This document shows, one piece after another, positions 56,529 to 64,000 of a DNA stretch of 64,000 nucleotides. Made by a program: the position numbers and the translations under genes. The notes under the pieces are model-generated. The model ran no database searches, had not been told where the DNA came from, and worked only from the letters and a program-made list of their open reading frames with translations. The stretch's first letter is position 1. Each line of letters starts with the position of its first letter. This DNA is from Laburnicola sp. R22_1 (lineage: Eukaryota > Ascomycota > Dothideomycetes > Pleosporales > Didymosphaeriaceae), in the NCBI GenBank assembly GCA_014281115.1, contig JACONQ010000016.1, positions 1,426,001 through 1,490,000 of the forward strand, written 5' to 3'.

Positions 56529-57051
56529 GTTGGCGGAAGGGTGGCATCGGCGCGCGTGTTCGGCGCAAACCGTTGTGCTGGCCAGTGCGTTGCGGGGTGC
56601 ACATGCAGTAGCTTCGTAGCTACGTAGCTATCGCGCGTTGTACCTTCGAGGGTAGCTGGAGCTTGAAGGGCGCGCATGAGGCTGTTTACGTTGCCGGGCG
56701 ACGCTGCACGGCGTCGGTAGATAGATGATATAGCTAGATTAAGTCGTGTCGACTGCTATTGCTGCTACCTGTCGTGCTCGTAGCTGCATTCCTCAGTCGA
56801 CGCGGCAAGGCCCGCCGCCTCGCTAAGAGCTAGCAGCCGCCGCAATATTCTCTTTGTCCGTCAACCTTCGTCGCCCTCCTCCTGTACCTGGTCACCTCCA
56901 CACGTTGTCCGCTCCCCCCGGCCGCCCTCACCTCCGCCTCTACACCACCTCACTTCCTCCCGCCCCTCGCCTCTGTGGCCTCTCTCACCCCTCTCCTCTC
57001 CTCTTGCCTGTCGACCCGCCAGGCCCACCCCCACCACTTCCTCCCTCAACG
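56529..57051. other. intergenic and leader, CT-rich
   Basis: From about 56850 the plus strand becomes a long C/T-rich tract typical of strong fungal promoters and leaders, ahead of the KH-protein gene. Confidence 0.5.
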
Positions 57052-57251
57052 GTAAGTAGCTTCGCGCCGCCTTGTCCGCCCCCGTCCGCATCCCAGCTGC
57101 CCATCCCTATGTAACTAACACAGCATGCGCGATAGCAGCAGAGCCGCCACACTCTCACCCTCACCTCCCTCCCCACGACTCACCCTTCGGTAAGTGCAAA
57201 ATGTTGCGCTGTTGTGCATCGCGCGCGTCGACGTCACTGACACTGCCGTAG
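57052..57251 (+). other. two probable introns in the 5' leader of the KH gene
   Basis: Intron a 57052-57123 starts GTAAGTAG and ends TAACTAACACAG with an ideal branch site. Intron b 57190-57251 starts GTAAGTGC and ends TGCCGTAG. Between them lies a 66-base exon without an ATG in a good context. The coding start follows 25 bases later at 57277. Confidence 0.6.
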
Positions 57252-57276
57252 CACCACCCTAGGCCATCCTTACAAC

Positions 57277-58423
57277 ATGTCTGCAGAGGAATCCCAACAG
57301 TCCGCCCAGGACTCTAACCAGGTGATCGACACCCTGCAGCGCCTGAACGTGAACGAAGATGGCGATGTTCAGCCTCGCACCGAGCAAGAGTATGCAGAGT
57401 CGCAGCTCACGCTTCGCGCCATTGTCTCGTCCAAAGAGGCTGGAGTCATCATTGGGAAGGCGGGCAAGAACGTGGCCGACCTGCGCGATGAGACTGGCGT
57501 GCGCGCTGGCGTGAGCAAGGTCGTCCAGGGCGTCCATGATCGCGTACTGTCCGTAACAGGGCCGCTGTCTGGCATCTCCAAGGCATACGGCTTGGTCGCG
57601 AAAGGCTTGCTCGAAGGGGCGCCCCAGATGGGCATGGGTGGTCTTCTCCGCAGCGACGGCACCCACCGTACGTAGCTCGAGGCACCACAATCTGCACCTG
57701 TGGTGCTGCCCAAGTCATACCATGCTAATGTGCCTAGCCATCCGCCTGCTCATCTCTCACAACCAGATGGGCACCATCATCGGTCGCCAGGGCCTCAAGA
57801 TCAAGCAGATCCAGGACGCATCCGGTGTACGCATGGTCGCGCAGAAGGAGATGCTCCCCCAGTCCACGGAGCGCATTGTCGAAGTCCAGGGATCCCCCGA
57901 AGGCATCGAGAAGGCTATCTGGGAGATTGGCAAGTGCCTGATTGACGACCACGAGCGCGGCTACGGCACCGTGCTCTACAACCCTGCAGTGAGGGTCCAG
58001 CCCGGCGTGGGTCCCTTGGCCAACGGTGTCAGCGGTGGCGGCGGCGGCCGTTCGTACAATCGCACTGGTCATGGTGCTGACTTCAGCGATGCACCCCCTA
58101 CCTTCAGTCGACGATCTGGATCGGATGCTGCCAGTCGCCCGCCTCCGCCCACGCACACCGAGGACGGCGAAGAGATGCAGACTCAGAACATCAGCATTCC
58201 TTCCGATATGGTGGGCTGCATCATTGGCCGCGGCGGTAGCAAGATCAGCGAGATCCGCAAGAGCTCCGGCGCGCGCATTTCGATCGCCAAGGCTCCCCAC
58301 GACGAGACGGGCGAGCGTATGTTCACAATTACCGGCAGTGCCGGCGCCAACGAGAAGGCGCTGTACCTCTTGTATGAAAATTTGGAGGCGGAGAAGATGC
58401 GACGCAGCCAGGCTGCAGAGTAG
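57277..58423 (+). CDS. three-KH-domain RNA-binding protein, PBP2/Hek2-like
   Basis: Exons 57277-57667 and 57738-58423; intron GTACGT...TGCCTAG; 358 residues. Three KH domains with intact GXXG loops: GKAG (60-63), GRQG (146-149) and GRGG (294-297). A Gly-rich linker and a Pro-rich linker separate KH2 from KH3. The layout is that of poly(rC)-binding proteins and yeast Pbp2/Hek2, which bind C-rich single strands in mRNA or at telomeres. The strong splice signals in its leader suggest expression control at RNA level (inference). Confidence 0.93.
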
Positions 58424-59497
58424 TGATTGCACCGATGTTGCCACATTGGACATGGACTGGGCGGATGCAGGGCATAGGCGCGTTGACCGCTTCCTGAGCA
58501 CACTGGGACCTTTGTATTCGTTACCGTCATCTTCTGGCTGGCATCATTCTGGCAAGTTCCCGCCCAAAACGGACCGAAAAGCAAGACTTTGCTTATTTCC
58601 TCTGTCTGCCCCTTTTTACCCTCTCAAGGATACCATGGACGGGGCATTATTTTCTTTCTAATTCGAGACTTGAGTGCAAATTGAGCGGGTCAGTCACGAT
58701 TTGACGACTTACGGACGATATCCACCACTGCTTGCGACGGTCTGTGTCGAAGTAGGTTTTCTTTTAGCTGCAGGCGCGGTGAAGACGTGCAATCCTGCAA
58801 GGGAACACGACATTCCTCCCTACACTCACTATCCGGCTCTACTACTCTCCCTCAGTTCCTCGCGTTATGCGAGCTCTTTCTGTCGACCATCCGACCGATA
58901 CTCTTCCTTTCCGACAACATATCTATCACCCTACACCTCTCGGGATTGCGCTGGGTGTGGAATAGTGGCTGCGGCTGGCAGACCGCTTTGTTTCTAGTTC
59001 CATGTAGAGTAAGTAGCAATTGAGAATGCACCGGGGCGGCACTCTACTTTGCGCCACTACTGCTAAAAGTGTTGCCTGTCAGATAGACCATATAATCCAA
59101 CCACTATCTACTTGGCTCTACGTCCATTACCTATGATCATCTCACTGTGCATTCTCTGAATTCAATAAAGCAACGCACCGCATGAGTCGGAACGAAATTC
59201 CGACTTCCGAGCGGCGGAGGCTGAAGTGGGCCTGTGCGGGCCGCGGCTTAGTCGGAGGCTCGGAGCTTGATGCCACCTTTAACTTTTTGGTATCTCCGAA
59301 AGTGATATAAGCTGGCCTCCGCTTTCCTAGGGCTCTTCTGATTTCTTCTACCTTCGCTACAGAAACAAAACTCCCCTGGTTCGTTTTAGAAAATTCTCGT
59401 CGCTCTTCCAGTCGTATCTTCCCGAACTACCTCCACTCGAGCGGGTGTATCCCACTCCTAAAGCCCAGGACAATTCGAATTGAATAAGAACTACGGC
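58424..59497. other. intergenic, 1.1 kb, no supported gene
   Basis: 3' flank of the KH gene and promoter of HUT1. A palindromic GAGTCGGAACGAAATTCCGACT lies at about 59184-59205. No gene supported. Confidence 0.5.
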
Positions 59498-60819
59498 ATG
59501 GCGCGCAAAAAGCCGGCGACGCCTGATAAACGTACGTCCTCCGGGACGTATGCGCAGAATGGCAATACGAACGGCTCGGCGCGCCGGCGACCGAGCGTTA
59601 CGGAGCGAATCGAGAAACGGTTGGAAGAAGTAGCAGAGTCAGCGGCGCGCGACCCCCAAGAACAAAAACAGTCGGGTCTGTTGGCACTGGCTATCTGCGT
59701 GGGTGGCATCTATGCGAGCTTGTAAGTTCGCGCGCGGAATTGGTCGACATTGAACGACAGCTGACACGGCGACGCAGTTTGAGCTGGGCCTTTCTACAAG
59801 AGAGAATCACAACGACGACGTACGGACCGAACCACGCGCGTTTCACATACTCCATCTTCCTCAATACGATCCAATCAGCCTTCGCGGCATGCACTGGCGC
59901 CGTCTACCTCTTCTCCTCTTCCCCGCGCGACCCTAAGACCGGTGCCCGCAAAGTGCCACCCATCTTCCCCTCGAAACAGATCCTCTTCCCGCTCCTTCTC
60001 ATCGCCATCACTTCCTCGCTCGCCTCGCCCTTTGGATACGCCAGCCTGAAGCACATCGACTATGTGACTTTCATCCTCGCTAAGAGCTGTAAGCTCCTGC
60101 CGGTCATGTTTCTACACATTACCATCTTCCAAAAGCGATACCCGTTCTACAAGTACCTTGTCGTGATTTGCGTCACGCTCGGCGTTGCCATGTTCACGCT
60201 GTACAATCCCTCGACTGCGAAGAAGGCGGCGAAGAAAGGCGTCAGCGCCGATGCAAGTAAAGCCCTCGGCCTGTTCCTGCTGAGCATCAACTTGCTCTTC
60301 GACGGCTTGACGAATACGGTTCAAGATCAGATATTCAGCTCATTCAAGGGTTTCACAGGCCCGCAGATGATGTGCGCGCAGAACATCATGTCTACACTTT
60401 TGACCACGGCGTACCTTTTCCTCAGCCCCTATATCGCTGGCACCCCTATGGGCTCCTGGGTCGGGCTTTCGCCCGCCAGCGGCGGTGAACTCGCTGAGGC
60501 GTTGAACTTTGTTACAACGTACCCGGCTGTTGGCTGGGACGTTCTTTCTTTTGCGGCGTGTGGCGCGATTGGCCAGGTCTTCATCTTTCACACCCTAGCG
60601 CATTTCAGCAGTCTACTGCTTGTCACTGTTACGGTCACAAGGAAGATGTTGACGATGCTCATGAGTGTTGTCTTGTTTGGGCACCATGTCACGGAGATGC
60701 AGTGGTTGGGAGTGGGGCTGGTGTTTGGGGGTATTGGCGCGGAGGCGTGGTATCAGCGGGTGGAGAAGAAGGCGAAGATGGAGGCAAAGAAGCGGCAGGC
60801 TGCGACGAAGAAGCAGTAG
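59498..60819 (+). CDS. HUT1: ER nucleotide-sugar transporter, HUT1/SLC35B1-like
   Basis: Exons 59498-59721 and 59778-60819; intron GTAAGT...GACGCAG; 421 residues. The ATG at 59498 is the first in frame; the earlier frame opening is a TTG. The N-terminal ~65 residues are polar and basic; then ten hydrophobic spans follow, beginning LLALAICVGGIYASF / LSWAFLQERITTTTYG. Landmarks are SSLASPFGYASLKHIDYVT, AKSCKLLPVMF, LLFDGLTNTVQDQIF and LVTVTVTRKMLTMLMSV. The C-terminus is Lys/Ala-rich and ends KKQ, close to a dilysine ER-retrieval signal. In yeast and mammals such proteins exchange UDP-sugars or ATP/ADP across the ER membrane; which one applies here is unknown. Confidence 0.92.
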
Positions 60820-61104
60820 TGCGCACATTGATGGATTATGTTGGATTTGTACATAGCAGGTGGGCGTTTTGGGGGACTGTGTTCCGTTTTCTCTTAGGAG
60901 TGTATACCCGGGGAATTGGTCGGTTTTGGTGGGATTTAGAAAAGACCAAGTAGCCTTGTCAAGGATAGAAGCTTTTGCACGTCCTTTTGCACGTTCTTTT
61001 CGCTGGGTGTTGTGGTTAACGAATTAAATCACATGTGATTGAAGATCTTTGTTATATAGAGATTCTAACTAAGGTTAAGTCTACACTATAGTATATAAAG
61101 AAAA
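60820..61104. other. 3' flank of HUT1
   Basis: The palindrome AATCACATGTGAT at about 61026-61038 recurs at about 61328-61340 on the other side of an inserted repeat block. Confidence 0.4.
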
Positions 61105-61185
61105 GTAAAATAGAAAGCACTAAAACCTAGTACCTAGTATATAGTAGTAGTAACAAAATATATATAAAATAATAATAATTTTATT
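61105..61185. repeat. isochore-type repeat shared with 27466-27545
   Basis: Reads AGCACTAAAACCTAGTACCTAG, TATAGTAGTAGTAACAAAATA and AAAATAATAATAATT, the reverse complement order of the isochore segment. Confidence 0.75.
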
Positions 61186-61216
61186 ATTAGCATTCTGCAC
61201 AGCATTATTGTCAATA

Positions 61217-61310
61217 GCGTTTACTAAGTAGGGGGCTCTGCTTTTTTTATTATGTTATTTGAGATGAAAGGCTTTGTTGTCCTACCCCTAGGTAGATTAA
61301 TTTAACACAC
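61217..61310 (-). mobile_element. fold-back element arm, copy 9, reversed
   Basis: Reads AAGTAGGGGGCTCTGC, TGAGATGAAAGGCTTT, CTACCCCTAGGTAGAT and ends TTAACACACC. Single arm outside the isochore with few changes. Confidence 0.8.
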
Positions 61311-61722
61311 CATTGTCAACGGCAGTGAATCACATGTGATAGTGAATACAAAAGGTGGATGTGATTACATAATATGCGCTATGCTCTTTTAGAGAACGAC
61401 TTGTCCACTCGCTTGGCTCACATCATTCGCTCCCAGCTCTCCAAATATATATATCCGCAGCCACTCGCTCCCTAGGCTGTTAATTCCGATCGTTTCAAAG
61501 AATAATCACACTACGAGCACCGTTGAAAGCGCCCCTCATCGGCATACACTCTGCACTCTTCTTCGCAATCATCCAAGGTCACGCGTCTCAAAGAGTAGCG
61601 ACACTTTTAAAAGAAAAGACAAGCCCAGCTCAGACCCAGCTCGCTCTCCCAAAGCAAACACAACCCCCCCTAACCTCTCTCCGCCTACACCAAAGACCAA
61701 AAGACCAAAACAAACAAAAAAA

Positions 61723-62382
61723 ATGCCAGGTCGCAACCGCGCCAACCGCCCACCCCGCCGCACAGCACCACCCCCATCCACATCCACATCCACCTCCCCC
61801 AACCCCCCATCTCACCACAACCCCCGGCCCCAACCCAAAGGTCCCGACCCCCGCCCCGTCCCACCCTATGCGACCCTCCACCCCTCCACCCCCGTCTCCA
61901 TAATCCTCAAAGCGGACCAACCCACCGGCCGCCAAGTCCAAGGCTTCATCGCCGACCTCCTCACGCGCGGCGACCACCCGCGCGGTGTGAAGGTGAGACT
62001 GAGAGACGGGAGGGTGGGGCGCGTGCAGAGGGTTGTTAGTGAGGAGGAGGGGAGGAGGGGGGAGGCTGGTGGTGGGGGTGTAGGATGGGGTGTAGATGGT
62101 GAGGTAGGTGGTGCTGGGGCGGGGAAGAAGAGGGTGTGGAAGCACGAGAGGGATGTTAGAGATGGGGATGAGTTTTTGTGGGATGAGGGGAGGGGGCGGG
62201 GGAGGGGTGTGGATGGGGATGGGGGGTTGTTTGCTCAGTTGGAGGAGGAGGATAGGAGGTGGGAGGCTAGCAGAGGGGGTGGTGGTGGCGGGGAGGTAGC
62301 TGTTTGTCCTGTGTGTGGGGAATTTGAGGGGGATGAGAGGGCTGTTGCGGTTCATGTTGAGGGGCATTTTGGGGGGAATTGA
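61723..62382 (+). CDS. YwbE-domain (DUF2196) protein with C-terminal zinc-finger-like end
   Basis: A single exon, 219 residues; the ATG at 61723 follows an A-rich leader. After a Pro/Ser/Thr-rich N-terminus, residues about 55-102 (SIILKADQPTGRQVQGFIAD ... VKVRLRDGRVGRVQRVV) match the small YwbE-type domain found in bacteria and fungi. The middle is Gly/Arg/Asp-rich and probably disordered. The C-terminus, CPVCGEFEGDERAVAVHVEG then H, has a C-x2-C...H-x3-H spacing like a UBZ/C2H2-type finger. A link of the YwbE domain to nucleic acid has been proposed by its fold, but the role is unknown. Confidence 0.82.
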   Translation: MPGRNRANRPPRRTAPPPSTSTSTSPNPPSHHNPRPQPKGPDPRPVPPYATLHPSTPVSIILKADQPTGRQVQGFIADLLTRGDHPRGVKVRLRDGRVGRVQRVVSEEEGRRGEAGGGGVGWGVDGEVGGAGAGKKRVWKHERDVRDGDEFLWDEGRGRGRGVDGDGGLFAQLEEEDRRWEASRGGGGGGEVAVCPVCGEFEGDERAVAVHVEGHFGGN

Positions 62383-62408
62383 GGCGTTGGAGTGGTGGGG
62401 TGGATACT

Positions 62409-62584
62409 ACCCCCATGAAATAATTCGTGTCCGATGCCAAGATGCTCCCAAAGTCCACATAGCTGCCTTTCTTTTATATAAGGAGTTACTTTTAGCTATA
62501 TTAACTAAACTATAAATATAGTTTATATGCTGTATTTTTGGCTGTCTGGCTCTTAGCATTGGACACGAATTATTTTATGGAGGT
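62409..62584. mobile_element. 176-bp MITE with about 30-bp TIRs
   Basis: The left end ACCCCCATGAAATAATTCGT, GTCCGATGCCAAGA is inverted at the right end as TCTTAGCATTGGAC, ACGAATTATTTTATGGAGGT with four or five differences. The interior is A/T rich without a frame. It lies just after the YwbE-gene stop. Confidence 0.78.
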
Positions 62585-63795
62585 GATACGGGTGTATATG
62601 TTTATGTACGCGAGGTTGATATTTTGGTGTAAGTCATATATTTGTTGATGACGCATCACGGTGTAGACTCTTTGATAGCATCAAAGGGATGTATGTTGGT
62701 TCAAAGATTTTGTCATTGGATTCGAGTTGACATACTGTCATGAAGTATTAAACTCCTAAAGCGGGAAACTTGGAGTCGGGACCATCGGAAAAGATGTCTC
62801 TTGCTCCATGCATGCTATCATCTCCCCGTTCCAATACGGGTACTTTTCGAGACATTGGCCCTAACCACCATTCCATATGCTACCACCATCCTCGCCATTC
62901 CTCCAGCCTCATCACCATTCACACCATCCATCCCACACCCCAATTCTCCCGCGTGTTACCCCACGATACTCCATACGTCCCCCAACCATCCCCATCCTTC
63001 ATCCAGCAGCTGCGCCGCACACGCGACGCCGACGCAGCGTTAATAATCATACCATAACTCAACATGCTAACTTTCCCCCCAGCCGCCCGCAACAACCCGA
63101 AAGCGATTGCCACTAGGTATATCGCACGTTTACGTTGCGGTGCCAATCAGAGCCCTCAACTATTGTCGTTAGTTCTGTGTAAACTGCAGAAAGGTAAGCG
63201 AGAGGGAACTTACAGCAAGACTTGAGCGTCGAAGCCCATGTGGTGACTGAGGCAAAGTTTGCGCACGCAGGAAAGGGTTGTTGAGGCGTATCGCGCTTGG
63301 CGCAGTCCGTGCGTATTGGTGGACGCGTCGTAAGGAAGGCACGCGTGTCAGTGAAAAGGAAGGCGCGAGGGTGGTGACGGTGATGGTGAGTCGTGACCGT
63401 TCACTGTACCTCTTGTTATCTTGAAGAGCACCAGACTATATGAGAGTCGTCAAGTGGTGTAAGGCTTTGCCATGCCTCATAGTTGCCACTTACTTCCGCT
63501 CGTTGTCATGGTAGAGTGGTTGGGTTGTAGAGGTATCACCGAAAGTGAAGCCCATCGCCCTGGATCTGATCTCAGAGAATTGATCATGCTCTCAACTAGT
63601 TATCTTCCTAGGTGGCTAGAGAGATGACTTATGAATGTGGGAAGGGAGTGAAGCGTCATTGGAGCTTGGTGGAGTAAAGGTCGTTGTTGAGGTGTTTGCT
63701 GACTACCGAGGCTCACCGTCCGACCAGCCCCACCACCCAACAGAGCCACCCACCACGACAACACCTTAACTTCAACACGCGATAACTCCACCAGT
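62585..63795. other. intergenic, 1.2 kb, no supported gene
   Basis: A possible, very diverged copy of the 96-bp repeat (GTGTTACCCCACGATACTCC at about 62952) lies here. Open frames around 62770-63146 on both strands lack domains. Confidence 0.45.
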
Positions 63796-64000
63796 ATGAG
63801 CCCAATCAAGGCTGCGCTTGCAGCTATTAGATCGCTAGAACCTAGAGAACAATTTAGCTATAGACAGATGGCGAGAGAGTATGGTTGTAACCGCGCAGCG
63901 CTCGCACAAAGACATAAGGGCGTCTCAATCTCACGCGCTACCTAGGCTCAAAACCAGCAAGCTCTCCATCCACAACAGGAGCAGGAGCTCCTACTCTATA
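63796..64000 (+). pseudogene. pogo-like transposase N-terminus, interrupted, runs off the window
   Basis: ATG at 63796. The reading resembles the HTH_psq start of pogo/Fot transposases: AALAAIRSLEPREQFSY, MAREYGCNRAALAQRHKGV. TAG at 63943-63945 interrupts codon 50; the same frame continues AQNQQALHPQQEQELL, which is the expected next segment. So it is either a decayed copy or, if the stop is a recent single change, nearly intact beyond the edge. Confidence 0.75.

Noticed and set aside
61630..62367. 245-residue minus-strand frame
   Set aside because: Antisense shadow of the YwbE-domain gene, whose plus-strand reading has a recognisable domain and finger.

Overview
The window looks like nuclear DNA of a filamentous ascomycete (Pezizomycotina, most likely a Dothideomycete; the class is an inference). 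Genes carry short GT-AG introns of about 45-115 bases. Typical fungal families are present: Zn2Cys6 regulator, ACS-type MFS carrier, Sec39, HUT1, chitin deacetylase and an AstC-like HAD/terpene cyclase. A block of about 13.4 kb (roughly 14575-27960) is extremely A+T rich and filled with wrecked transposons, as repeat-induced point mutation (RIP) produces. I worked out splice sites by reading both strands; every multi-exon model given is phase-consistent, but none was checked against transcripts or databases.

Layout. 1-14107: the 3' part of a Rua1-type DNA-binding regulator gene, an MFS carrier, a secreted group XIV-like phospholipase A2, then three same-strand paralogs of a protein family I do not recognise, built on a W-D-D-G...R-W motif (7532-10554), and a proline-rich, two-membrane-segment, long coiled-coil protein. 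14575-27960: the AT isochore, with a Fot1/pogo-like element bounded by long terminal inverted repeats, arms of a fold-back element family, satellites and simple repeats. 28324-36147: a small cysteine-rich secreted protein at the isochore edge, the tethering protein Sec39, an ankyrin-repeat protein, an intact fold-back element and beside it a broken methionyl-tRNA synthetase copy. 38420-63000: a HAD/class II sesquiterpene cyclase, a CAX-type Ca2+/H+ exchanger, chitin deacetylase, a Zn2Cys6 regulator, an APH-fold kinase-like protein lacking its key aspartates, a TPR-J-domain co-chaperone, Yippee, a zinc alcohol dehydrogenase, a three-KH RNA-binding protein, HUT1 and a YwbE-domain protein. The window ends inside a second pogo-like transposase remnant.

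There is no obvious operon-like pathway or complete metabolite cluster; the terpene cyclase has no P450, phosphatase or oxidase beside it. The most original material is the W-D-D-G family, a dispersed repeat of constant 94-96 bp with CTACAG/CTGTAG ends (three clear copies, one diverged), and the fold-back element family. I found no tRNA, rRNA or CRISPR array.
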